From positions 434,001 to 498,000 of the forward strand of contig NZ_JBIWFB010000001.1 in the NCBI RefSeq assembly GCF_044762855.1: a stretch of DNA of 64,000 nt, given 5' to 3'. Within the stretch, counting starts at the first letter, position 1. Every line of letters begins with the position of its first letter. The notes beneath the pieces were generated by a model that saw nothing but the letters and a program-made list of their open reading frames with translations, did not search any database and was not told the DNA's origin. The position numbers and the translations under genes are program-made. The DNA comes from Psychrobacillus sp044762855. Its GTDB lineage: Bacteria > Bacillota > Bacilli > Bacillales_A > Planococcaceae. This document shows, in pieces, positions 52,861 through 62,037 of this stretch.

Positions 52861-55800
52861 ATGTTGAAGAAGAAACTAGTAAATAAGCTATTTAGCACAT
52901 TCATGGTACTAGCTATGATATTTACGATGTTCAGTCCGGCTATAACCGCATCCGCTAATACAGATGTCAAGCCATTCAAACAGAACTTACCGGATGAAAG
53001 CAAGATGGAACTGAAAGCGGCAATTGCAGAACAACTTAATTTGTTGGATGGCGGACCAAAACTACACAATGAGCTACAAGACCTATCGGGTAACCAAGAA
53101 GTTGCAGTAATCGTACACTTATCTGAAAAACCAGTTGCCCTTGAAAAAGGGATAAACGAACTAAAAGGAAAATCATTTTCAGCGGCACAGGAAAATGAAG
53201 TAAGAAATAAAGTAAAAGCACAACAAACAACTGTAAAAAAAGAATTAACTGCAAAAAAAATTGCGGTGAAACAAGGTTATACATTTGATACTGTATTAAA
53301 TGGCTTTGCCGCAACGGTAAAAGCAAGTGACCTCCCAAAACTACTTACTGTTCAAGGAGTTACTTTAGTAGAACCAGATACAATAGTTTATGCTTCTGAA
53401 GAACCACAAAAAACGAAACCGTCAAAACCTTCTACGATTAACAAAGATAAAATCGTAGATGCAAAAATGAATACAAGTATATCCTTCCTAGGAATTGAAC
53501 GACTTTGGAATGAAGGAATTGAAGGACAAGGCATCAAAGTAGCAGTATTAGATACTGGAATCGATGCGGATCATCCAGAATTTGCAGGTATTTATAAAGG
53601 TGGAAAGAACTTTATCCCGAACTCATCTACCTATACAAAAACTCGTTCAGAAAATGATGCATCGGAAACTTCCCCAGTAGAACGTCCTGCTGGAACACCG
53701 GAATTTAATGAAAGAGGAAGTGCGTTTTATACTTCTCACGGTACACATGTAGCAGGTACAATTGCTGCAATTGGTGCGAATGAATACGGCATTAAAGGGA
53801 TTGCACCAAAAGTAGATCTTTATGCTTATCGAGTGCTAGGAGCTTATGGAAGTGGATCCTCATCAGGAATCGTAAAAGCCATTGATACGGCGGTAATCGA
53901 AAAAATGGATATTATAAATCTTTCCTTAGGCGGGGGCGCTAACACTGAAACAGATGCTGGATCATTTGCGATAAACAACGCTATGATGGCTGGCACAATT
54001 GGCGTAATCGCTACTGGTAATGACGGCCCTAACCGCGGAACAATGGGAACTCCTGGGACAGCTCGTTTAGGTATCGCGGTTGGTAACACAACTAATCCAG
54101 AAACAATGTACAACGGACAAGTAAATGTAACAGTCGGTGACTATGACCTTACGAAACAATTACAGTTAATGGGTACTACTTTTGGTAAAGATTTAGGAAC
54201 GCAATTGCAAGGCCAGTATGACTTAGTAGCTGTTCCTGGAAATGGGGAAGCTAAGGATTATCAAGGAATTGATGTGAATGGAAAAGTGGCATTAATCTCT
54301 CGTGGTAGCATTGCGTTTGTTGATAAGATTGACTATGCAAGAGAAAACGGAGCAGTTGCAACGATCATTCATAACTTTGCAGGAGGCACGAATGCACCAA
54401 ATGCATCTGGTACATTCCTAGGAGACTCATTTGCATTTATTCCAACGTTTGATATGTCTCAAACAGATGGAGAAGCAATTCGTGCAGCGTTAAATGGAGG
54501 AACAGGAAAAGTTTCTTTTGGAAATTTTAACTCTACAGCAACCGTTGGAGATGAAGTCAATGATTCCAGTTCACGTGGACCGTCTACTCCAAACTTTGAT
54601 ATTAAGCCAGATGTAAGCGCTCCTGGTACAAATATCATGTCTACAATTCCTATGTACAAAGCAGATTTCCCAGAAGCTGTTTATGATGAAGCATATGATC
54701 GCAAAACGGGAACTTCGATGGCTACACCACATATAGCAGGGATTGCGGCTCTTGTAAAACAAGCGAATCCGGATTGGAATGCATTTGATATAAAAGTTGC
54801 ACTTTCTAATACAGCTAAAGTGCTGAATAAAACAAAATACGATGTATTCGCACAAGGTGCTGGACGTGTAGACGCATACGCAGCAGCTCATCCAAGCGTA
54901 CTTGCTTATGCAATTGACGAAGCAGTACTAGACGGAACTGGTGCAAAAGTTGAAAACTTAAAAGGGACGGTTACATTTGGTCCACAGCCATTAACGGAAA
55001 ATCGTTCTGTCACCAAACAAGTTCTTGTAAAAGATGTGAAGGGCAGTGGAGGAGATTATCAAGTAACAGTTGATACGACAAAATCATTTGGCGATGCAAA
55101 AGTTACGGTGGATAAATCTTCATTCACATTGAACGGAGAGCAACTGTTAAATGTGCAATTGACTGCTTCGAAAGCGACAGCACCAAATGGATCTGAAATT
55201 CTAGGATTTATCCATATTAACGGTGGAGGTTCTGAAATCTCATTGCCATTCGCAGCTGATTTTAGTAACGTAGCAGCAGCCGCGGAAATTAAAGATATGA
55301 AAATTACAGAGACGGACCTTTCCTTCAATGGAGACGGTGTGAAAGATTCAGCTGTACTTTCATTCACGTTGACTGGTAATGTGACAACAAACTATATCGA
55401 GCTTTGGGATATCATGGATCCTGAAGGTGGAGAATACGGTGACGGCTATATTGGCTACTTACATGCAGGTTCTTCACTTGCAAAAGGATCTTATACACTG
55501 AATGTAGCTGGGCAATACAAACCATGGGGCACTGCACCTGCAACAACGATTCCAGATGGTCTATATACTATTGACTTTTCTGCGCAATCTTCTTCAGGTG
55601 TAATTGGTGACTATGTAGGACCGATTGTCGTGAAAACAACAAAACCAGAAATTGAAGGATCTGTGAAAGATGGAGTGGCAACAGGGCAAGTAACGGACAA
55701 ATATATTGATTATAATGAAGAACTATATTGGTACGGTTTAGAATTTGATCTTAATGACAAGCTTAAAGCTTCTTATGTTGCAACAGTTAACGGAGAAACT

Positions 55801-58218
55801 TCTGCACCAGTACAGTTTAAATTAGCGCAAGATGGATCTTACTCATTCCCAGTAACAGCGGACACAGATTCTGTAAAAGTTGTTATTCAAGATGCTGCCG
55901 GTAATGTAGGAGAAACTTTAATTTATGAAAAAGAAGAAGCAATCGTTACGCTTTCTGTAAATCCTACAGCAGTTGATTTAGAAGTAGGTGGAACAGCTCA
56001 ACTGGCTGTTACTGAAACTTCAACTCCAAAAGAAGGTGCTGCAACAAATACAGATGTAACAGATGCTGCGACATATGCAGTAGCAGATGAAAGCATTGCA
56101 ACAGTCAAAAATGGATTAGTAACAGCAGTAGGAAAAGGTTCTACAATGATTACAGTTACCCACGGTACAAATGAAGTAACGGTAAACGTAACAGTGAAAG
56201 AACCAGTAGTAATTGTACCAGGAATTACATTAACAGCTAACACAACGGAGCTTGAGCTGTTAAAAGGAAAAGAAGCACAATTGAAAATTACAGAAGTAAT
56301 AACAGCAGCAGATGGCAAAACAAAAACAACAGACGTAACGAAAGCGGCAACATATAAAGCTGCGGATACGAAAGTAGCTACGGTTAAAGATGGTTTAGTA
56401 ACAGCTAAAGGCGCGGGAAGCACAACAATTACAGTTAAATATGGAAAAAATGAGCTTACTGTAAATGTTCTAGTAAACGAACTAGGGGTAACTCTAACTG
56501 CAAATAAAACAGAGCTTGAACTGTTAAAAGGAAAAGAAGCACAACTAAAAATTAAAGAAGTAACAACAACTCCAGATGGCAAAACCAAAACAATAGATGT
56601 AACAAAAGCAGCAACTTATAAAGTAGCTGATACGAAAGTTGTTTCTGTCAAGGAAGGGGTAGTAACAGCTAAAAATGCAGGAAGCACAACTATTACGGTT
56701 AAGTACGGTAAAAACGAGCTAACTGTAAATGTGAAAGTTACAGAATCAGTAGTGACTTTAACATCAAACAAAACGGCACTTACTTTAGAGCCAGGAAAAG
56801 AAGCACAACTGAAAATTATCCAAGAAACAACAACAGCAGATGGCAAAACGAAAAAGACAGACGTAACAAAATCGGCAACCTATAAAGCAAAAGGTAATAT
56901 TGTTTCCGTAGAAAATGGTTTGGTTACAGCACTTAAAGCAGGTACTACAACGATTACCGCAAAATACGATAAAAACGAAGTAACGATAGATGTCACTGTG
57001 GTAGAACCAGTAGTTACGTTAACTGTAAATAAACCAGAAATTACACTAGAACCAGAAAAAGAAGCAAAACTAACGATTAAAGAAGTAATCACTTCTGCAG
57101 ACGGAAAAACAAAACAGTCAGATGTAACAAACTTCGCCACATATACATCTAACGATGAAGAAGTGGCTACTGTAAAAAATGGTGTAGTAAGAGCTATTAG
57201 TGGTGGGGAAGCAACAATCACTGCTAAATATGGAAAAAACGAAGTAACTGTAAAAGTAACAGTTATCGCACCACAAGAAGTACTAACTGTAAACAAAACA
57301 GACATTTCGTTAGAGCCACAAAAAGAAGCGAAACTAACTGTTAAATTAGTAACAACATCAGCAGATGGAAAAACAAAAGAAAGAAATGTAACTTCAAATG
57401 CTACCTATAAAGTAGAAAATGGGCAAGTAGCTTCTGTAACAGATGGCGTAGTAAGAGCTAAAAATCCGGGAACTACTACTATTACTATTAAATATAACAA
57501 TAGTGAAGCGGTTGTTAACGTAACAGTTATAGCACCAGAACTAACACTTGTTGCTGATAAAACACAACTTGACTTAGAACCAGGAAAAATAGGTAAATTG
57601 AAAATTACAGAAGTAAAAACAGCATTAGATGGAAAAACAACTCAAAAAAATGTAACAACAGCAGCTTCATATAAAACATTAGATAAGAATATAGCTACTG
57701 TATCAAACGGTGAAGTAACGGCTAAAAACGTAGGAAACACATCCATCATCATTAGCTATGGCGGAAATGAAATAACTGTAAATGTAACGGTCACAACACC
57801 AGAAGTGACACTAGTTGCAAATACTACACAAATTGATACCGAAGAAGGAAAAGAAGTACAACTAGCTATTACAGAAATCACAACAGCAATGGGCGTAACA
57901 AATGAAAAAGATGTAACAAAAAATGCGAAATATTCGGTAGATAATAAGGCAGTTACAGTTACTAAGGATGGTTTAGTTAGAGCACAAAAAACAGGCAACG
58001 CGTTAATTACTGTTAAATACGGTAAAAACGAACTGACTATTAATGTGACTGTTTCAGATCGAGCAATCATACTAGTAGTTCCAAATGCGGAAAACTTAGT
58101 ACCTAGTCCAGAATCTTTCGCACCGGATTTCAAAACCCCGGAACCTGTTCCAGAGTATTACGTACCAAGTATTGAAACACTTATGCCGGGTGCAGGAGCA
58201 ATTCCTGTCCCTGTGTGA
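52861..58218 (+). CDS. Secreted subtilisin-like (S8) protease with eight BIG2 Ig-like repeats
   Basis: Large extracellular serine protease, 1785 residues. Signal peptide to about 32; an inhibitor I9-type propeptide at about 80-178; S8 catalytic domain with Asp231 (VLDTGID), His293 (SHGTHVAG), Asn387 (ATGNDGP) and Ser619 (GTSMATP). A protease-associated insert lies at about 420-560. After Fn3-like beta domains come eight BIG2 repeats of about 86 residues (about 1027-1735), each with a KEAQLKI strand, DGKTK turn and KNELTVNV end. No SLH or LPXTG anchor is present. The last six bases of coding sequence and the TGA stop lie inside a repeated DNA element, so the native C terminus may have been cut. 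RBS: AAAGGGGAG. Confidence 0.93.
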   Translation: MLKKKLVNKLFSTFMVLAMIFTMFSPAITASANTDVKPFKQNLPDESKMELKAAIAEQLNLLDGGPKLHNELQDLSGNQEVAVIVHLSEKPVALEKGINELKGKSFSAAQENEVRNKVKAQQTTVKKELTAKKIAVKQGYTFDTVLNGFAATVKASDLPKLLTVQGVTLVEPDTIVYASEEPQKTKPSKPSTINKDKIVDAKMNTSISFLGIERLWNEGIEGQGIKVAVLDTGIDADHPEFAGIYKGGKNFIPNSSTYTKTRSENDASETSPVERPAGTPEFNERGSAFYTSHGTHVAGTIAAIGANEYGIKGIAPKVDLYAYRVLGAYGSGSSSGIVKAIDTAVIEKMDIINLSLGGGANTETDAGSFAINNAMMAGTIGVIATGNDGPNRGTMGTPGTARLGIAVGNTTNPETMYNGQVNVTVGDYDLTKQLQLMGTTFGKDLGTQLQGQYDLVAVPGNGEAKDYQGIDVNGKVALISRGSIAFVDKIDYARENGAVATIIHNFAGGTNAPNASGTFLGDSFAFIPTFDMSQTDGEAIRAALNGGTGKVSFGNFNSTATVGDEVNDSSSRGPSTPNFDIKPDVSAPGTNIMSTIPMYKADFPEAVYDEAYDRKTGTSMATPHIAGIAALVKQANPDWNAFDIKVALSNTAKVLNKTKYDVFAQGAGRVDAYAAAHPSVLAYAIDEAVLDGTGAKVENLKGTVTFGPQPLTENRSVTKQVLVKDVKGSGGDYQVTVDTTKSFGDAKVTVDKSSFTLNGEQLLNVQLTASKATAPNGSEILGFIHINGGGSEISLPFAADFSNVAAAAEIKDMKITETDLSFNGDGVKDSAVLSFTLTGNVTTNYIELWDIMDPEGGEYGDGYIGYLHAGSSLAKGSYTLNVAGQYKPWGTAPATTIPDGLYTIDFSAQSSSGVIGDYVGPIVVKTTKPEIEGSVKDGVATGQVTDKYIDYNEELYWYGLEFDLNDKLKASYVATVNGETSAPVQFKLAQDGSYSFPVTADTDSVKVVIQDAAGNVGETLIYEKEEAIVTLSVNPTAVDLEVGGTAQLAVTETSTPKEGAATNTDVTDAATYAVADESIATVKNGLVTAVGKGSTMITVTHGTNEVTVNVTVKEPVVIVPGITLTANTTELELLKGKEAQLKITEVITAADGKTKTTDVTKAATYKAADTKVATVKDGLVTAKGAGSTTITVKYGKNELTVNVLVNELGVTLTANKTELELLKGKEAQLKIKEVTTTPDGKTKTIDVTKAATYKVADTKVVSVKEGVVTAKNAGSTTITVKYGKNELTVNVKVTESVVTLTSNKTALTLEPGKEAQLKIIQETTTADGKTKKTDVTKSATYKAKGNIVSVENGLVTALKAGTTTITAKYDKNEVTIDVTVVEPVVTLTVNKPEITLEPEKEAKLTIKEVITSADGKTKQSDVTNFATYTSNDEEVATVKNGVVRAISGGEATITAKYGKNEVTVKVTVIAPQEVLTVNKTDISLEPQKEAKLTVKLVTTSADGKTKERNVTSNATYKVENGQVASVTDGVVRAKNPGTTTITIKYNNSEAVVNVTVIAPELTLVADKTQLDLEPGKIGKLKITEVKTALDGKTTQKNVTTAASYKTLDKNIATVSNGEVTAKNVGNTSIIISYGGNEITVNVTVTTPEVTLVANTTQIDTEEGKEVQLAITEITTAMGVTNEKDVTKNAKYSVDNKAVTVTKDGLVRAQKTGNALITVKYGKNELTINVTVSDRAIILVVPNAENLVPSPESFAPDFKTPEPVPEYYVPSIETLMPGAGAIPVPV

Positions 58219-58344
58219 GAAACAATTCTGACAATAGTTTGTGATTCCAAAGAAACAGCTGGACAATGTCCCAACTGTTTCTTTTTTTTGAGTAGTGGAT
58301 GCTCTGTGTAAGGAAGTATTCAGAATAGTGTCTCACACAGGGAT
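58207..58344. mobile_element. Long GTCCCTGTG-family element, copy 2 (138 bp, internal terminator)
   Basis: Left end GTCCCTGTGTGAGAAACAAT starts at 58207, inside the subtilase reading frame, and supplies its last codons and TGA. Internal GAAACAG (58252-58258) pairs with CTGTTTC (58275-58281) followed by eight T residues. Right end TGTCTCACACAGGGAT ends at 58344. Confidence 0.8.
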
Positions 58345-58529
58345 GTTACAACTAACATATGGAATTTTAGTCCTGCTATCAGTATAATAATAATCGTGGG
58401 TATTTTTAATCATGTAATACATAACCACACGAAAACATACAGGTCCAAGGTCTCTTACTGCGCTATTATTATGTAAGATAGATTAGAGTGGCTAATTTTT
58501 TGAATTGAAACATGATAGGAGCCAAAAGA

Positions 58530-60014
58530 ATGAAGAAGAAATGGATAGTTGCCGCAGCTTTAATGCTAATCGTAGCTGGGTGTAGCAACGAAACAGAACA
58601 AGGAGAAACCAAGGAAGAAACAACGAAGACTGAAGTTGCCGAAACTTCAACAATAAAGGAAAAAGTTAAAAACTTAAAATCGGCTGATCTAACTAAACTA
58701 GAAGAAGCGATCCCTGCCTTAGCAAATGAAATAACCAATAAGCTTGAAACCATCAAATTGCCTGCCATACAAGAAGGTCAACAGAACAGACCTAACTCAA
58801 GCCTGAACATAGATGAAAATACTTTTAATCTATACATATCTTTAGAAGACAACAGCGCAGAATCACCGGGAATTCCATTGAATATTTACATACGAACTTT
58901 CGAAAAGAAAGACTATCAATTCTTTTTAGATGAAGGATATACCAAACTTGAGTCAAATCGAGAGTATTTAATTGCTCCTGATGGAAGTGAAAAAATTGTT
59001 TTCATTGATGGTGACTATCTTTATGAAATGGACTCCATTTCAACCATGATGAACTACGAAGGAAGTACATACGCTGTAGAACAATTATTGGACTTAGCAG
59101 ATCAACTGAATACTGATTCTGCATACAAGCAATTTTTTGAAATTAATTTGGAAAACTATAAGTTACCTACTTATTTCTTACATGACGGGAAAGAGCCATA
59201 TCGCTTGTTTGTAAACTATTCTGGTGAAAAGTATCCTTTTGAACTCGAAGAACAATCCCTACAGATTAGCAATAACACTATGAACTTCGAACAGTCTTCT
59301 CTTTACCCACATTATGAAGCTTACGGAGATGAAATAATTATTGATGAAAATGTTGGCTATTTAAGTTTTGGTGATGATGCAAATTTTGAAATGGTAAATG
59401 GAGAGCGATTGTACAGATTAAGTCTTGCTGTTACAGATGTAAATCAAACGACAGGGAGGCCATCGTATGCGGAAGTTCCAAATTGGCAAGAGGAACTAGC
59501 AAAGGTCATAGAAAGTTTAAATCTACCAAAGCAAGAAAGTACGACAAATGTAAAAGATACTTCTGAATATGACAAAGTGTTAGAAAGGCAAAATATAGAA
59601 CGGGAAATGAGACTAGCTTTAATCAAAAAAGTCTACATCGAAACTACTCTAGTTGAATCTGTGTTCTTTGAAAGAGCCCTTCAATTCAGTTATTTAGGAC
59701 CTGAAATTTCAGCAGGATATATGAAAGAGCAACTCTTTAAGAGATTTATAAGAGTTGATAAGGAATTTGAACAGATAAATCTCATGGAAATTAGTAAGAC
59801 GCATATTGGATTGCTGAACGAAAAAGCGGAAGCAGCAATTGACGACTTATTTGAATTTAACATGATGAATCCAAATGAGGTCTTTTACCTACAAGAAGAT
59901 ATAGAAGGAGAACCTACGTATTATTGGATTTTACAAATGGAACAATCAGTCGATGGATATAAGGTGCTTAATATTTATGATACTGAAAATGAGATGTTTT
60001 TGACTGATTATTAA
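58530..60014 (+). CDS. Lipoprotein of unknown function
   Basis: 494 residues from ATG 58530, eight bases after AGGAG. The signal peptide ends in LMLIVAGC, a lipobox with the lipidated Cys near residue 18, followed by an acidic, Glu/Thr-rich linker. I recognise no enzyme family. The body is soluble and acidic, with alternating beta-rich and helical parts. It stands between two repeat elements, with no shared promoter evident to either neighbour. Homologues would be expected mainly in close relatives. Confidence 0.82.
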   Translation: MKKKWIVAAALMLIVAGCSNETEQGETKEETTKTEVAETSTIKEKVKNLKSADLTKLEEAIPALANEITNKLETIKLPAIQEGQQNRPNSSLNIDENTFNLYISLEDNSAESPGIPLNIYIRTFEKKDYQFFLDEGYTKLESNREYLIAPDGSEKIVFIDGDYLYEMDSISTMMNYEGSTYAVEQLLDLADQLNTDSAYKQFFEINLENYKLPTYFLHDGKEPYRLFVNYSGEKYPFELEEQSLQISNNTMNFEQSSLYPHYEAYGDEIIIDENVGYLSFGDDANFEMVNGERLYRLSLAVTDVNQTTGRPSYAEVPNWQEELAKVIESLNLPKQESTTNVKDTSEYDKVLERQNIEREMRLALIKKVYIETTLVESVFFERALQFSYLGPEISAGYMKEQLFKRFIRVDKEFEQINLMEISKTHIGLLNEKAEAAIDDLFEFNMMNPNEVFYLQEDIEGEPTYYWILQMEQSVDGYKVLNIYDTENEMFLTDY

Positions 60015-60023
60015 TTTTGACCT

Positions 60024-60068
60024 GTCCCTGTGCAATGAAAAATTCAGAATTGTTTGTTGCACAGGGAC
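60024..60068. repeat. Short GTCCCTGTG-family palindromic element
   Basis: 45-bp unit with 12-bp perfect inverted ends GTCCCTGTGCAA / TTGCACAGGGAC and a central ATTCAGAATTG. It begins nine bases after the lipoprotein stop. It looks like the two ends of a long element joined without the terminator core. Confidence 0.85.
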
Positions 60069-60088
60069 CCTAAAAAAGGAGATATAAA

Positions 60089-61639
60089 ATGAAGAAACTG
60101 TTCTTAGCAATTATTTTAGTATTTTCTCTCGTTGCGCCTACATTTGCGCACGCTGAATCTTCATCATTAGTAGTAATGGTGAATAATAAAGAAGTGGAGC
60201 GATTTAGTTCATTTACTAGTAATGGGACGACTTTTGTCCCTCTAAATGAAATTGCTGAATTGATGGGGGAAGAAGTAACTTCAATTTCATATCAAAAGAA
60301 AGTGATCATTCAAGGAAAGTCAGGATTTATAGTTAGCGTAAAAGATAATCAAACAACGGCAGTAGTGAACGGGAAACTCTATCCTTTGAAAACAAAAACA
60401 GTGGATGGTAAGCAGGTTGATGCCAAGGTAAAGTCTATTTATAAAGATGATCAAGTTTATGTTCCCATTGAATTTATTGCGTCTGGAAGAGGTTTGACGT
60501 ATCCTGTAGAAACTGTAAATGAAGCTACTAAAACAACAATCCATATCGGAGAAATCCCAGCAGCAGTAAAGAATGCCATTAATAATAAACCGATAATTTT
60601 AAAAGTAAACAACAAGCAAGTATCAAACAAATTTAGTCCATTTGTTCAAAATGGCACAACATATGTCCCCTTAAATGAAATTGCAAAACAGATGGGAGGA
60701 AATCCTGAAACGTTTAAAAAGGAAGTACAAGTGGAATTAAATGGATTAGTTTTTGCCACTGTAACAGCTGATAAACCTACTGCCTCCATATATAATTCAC
60801 AACTGGCGAGTAGAGATAGGACTCGAATTGTTCCATTAAAAACAAAAATAGTAAATGGAAATACTATTGATGTAAATGCAAAGGCCATTTATAAAAATAA
60901 TCAACTATTTGTACCAATAGAATTCATCTCATCTTCTGATGGTTTGAATTATTATGTAGAAACCGTAAAAGGTAGTACCAAAACAACGATATACGTTGGC
61001 GAGTTACCTACAGTACTTGCTGAAACAATCGAGCAAACAGGCTATGCAACGAAATGGTCGATTGTTGTTCCATCACCTGGTGATTTTACAAATGTCACCT
61101 CAATAGTATTGAACCAACAAGTGTTCATTGATCAAGCGCAAGGAGAATGGTATAAAATTCGGATTGGTAAACAAAGCGGATTCGTAAAGAAAGACACGGT
61201 TAAAATAGGAAAATCTCCAGCTACAGGAAAAATGTATCCAGATGGATGGTTCGCTCCTACTTTGAAGTCAAAATGGAGTAAAGATCCTCGAGTAAACTAT
61301 AAAACACTTGAAAAGGAATTAGGTTTTACAAAAGGTGGTACTACTTATCACATTTTTGGTGGTTATGGTATGCAAGTTGTTTATGATGGTTCGGCTTCTA
61401 CTGAGGTTGGTATATCATTTTATCAATGGGAAAACAGTACGCTTAACCAATCTTATCGTATACCAATCGTAGCCAAAGAATTGTTTAAATTGTATTTTGG
61501 TAAAGATGCAGACCGCGTTTGGAATTATTTTAATAAAAATGATATCCCCGAAAATTTTACCGCTAATGGAAGAACGGTAAAAGCTCAATACGTGGAAGCG
61601 ACGGGTTCTATTTATTTACAGGTTGGACACAAGAAATAA
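60089..61639 (+). CDS. Secreted protein with two stalk (copper amine oxidase N-terminal-like) domains and SH3-like domain
   Basis: 516 residues with a signal peptide ending near residue 24 (TFAHAES). Two tandem stalk domains, about 26-155 and 165-305, each have NNK...F.NGTT(F/Y)VPLNEIA and later KSIYKDDQVYVPIEFI / KAIYKNNQLFVPIEFI. An SH3-like stretch follows at about 320-380 (WYKIRIGKQSGFVKKDTVKIG). The C-terminal 130 residues (GWFAPTLKSKWSKDPRVNYKT...) are unassigned. Probably binds the cell wall. Ribosome site AAAGGAGAT. Followed by a repeat element. Confidence 0.85.
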   Translation: MKKLFLAIILVFSLVAPTFAHAESSSLVVMVNNKEVERFSSFTSNGTTFVPLNEIAELMGEEVTSISYQKKVIIQGKSGFIVSVKDNQTTAVVNGKLYPLKTKTVDGKQVDAKVKSIYKDDQVYVPIEFIASGRGLTYPVETVNEATKTTIHIGEIPAAVKNAINNKPIILKVNNKQVSNKFSPFVQNGTTYVPLNEIAKQMGGNPETFKKEVQVELNGLVFATVTADKPTASIYNSQLASRDRTRIVPLKTKIVNGNTIDVNAKAIYKNNQLFVPIEFISSSDGLNYYVETVKGSTKTTIYVGELPTVLAETIEQTGYATKWSIVVPSPGDFTNVTSIVLNQQVFIDQAQGEWYKIRIGKQSGFVKKDTVKIGKSPATGKMYPDGWFAPTLKSKWSKDPRVNYKTLEKELGFTKGGTTYHIFGGYGMQVVYDGSASTEVGISFYQWENSTLNQSYRIPIVAKELFKLYFGKDADRVWNYFNKNDIPENFTANGRTVKAQYVEATGSIYLQVGHKK

Positions 61640-61673
61640 AAAAATCGTCCCCAAAAATCGTCCCTGAAAAATC

Positions 61674-61836
61674 GTCCCTGTGTGATAAACAATTCTGATA
61701 ATTGTTTATAATTCTTAAGACACAGCTGAGGATATGTCCCCAGCTGTGTCTTTGTGTATCGCTATTCGAGAGTTTTCTCCCAATGTAATAGCTTTTCTAT
61801 ATAATGAGTTGTCAGAATAGTTTCATACACAGGGAC
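61674..61836. mobile_element. Long GTCCCTGTG-family element, copy 3 (163 bp, internal terminator)
   Basis: Left end GTCCCTGTGTGATAAACAAT at 61674; right end AGTTTCATACACAGGGAC at 61836. Internal perfect 12-bp stem AAGACACAGCTG / CAGCTGTGTCTT (61717-61752). Immediately upstream, ATCGTCCC occurs twice more in 13-14-base steps (61644 on), like stuttered copies of the left end. Confidence 0.8.
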
Positions 61837-61873
61837 AAAGAAGGTTTCCATCGCTAAATAAATTATGCTCCTC

Positions 61874-61910
61874 TAACGCTCACCTAAAAGACAGGTGGGC
61901 GTTATTTGTC
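61874..61910. terminator. Terminator-like hairpin before Nramp-like gene
   Basis: 12-bp stem TAACGCTCACCT / AGGTGGGCGTTA (one wobble) followed by TTTGTC. A TATAAT box at 61992-61997 lies between it and the next gene; no good -35 partner was found. Confidence 0.7.
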
Positions 61911-62037
61911 GTTATAAGTAACAAGACGTAATAAATACTAATCAATTAGAGACGCATTAAGGTCATGTCATTAATACAAATCGTAAGTTAATATAATAAT
62001 AGAGTATTCAGAATAATTAACTAGAGGGGGATTTGAA

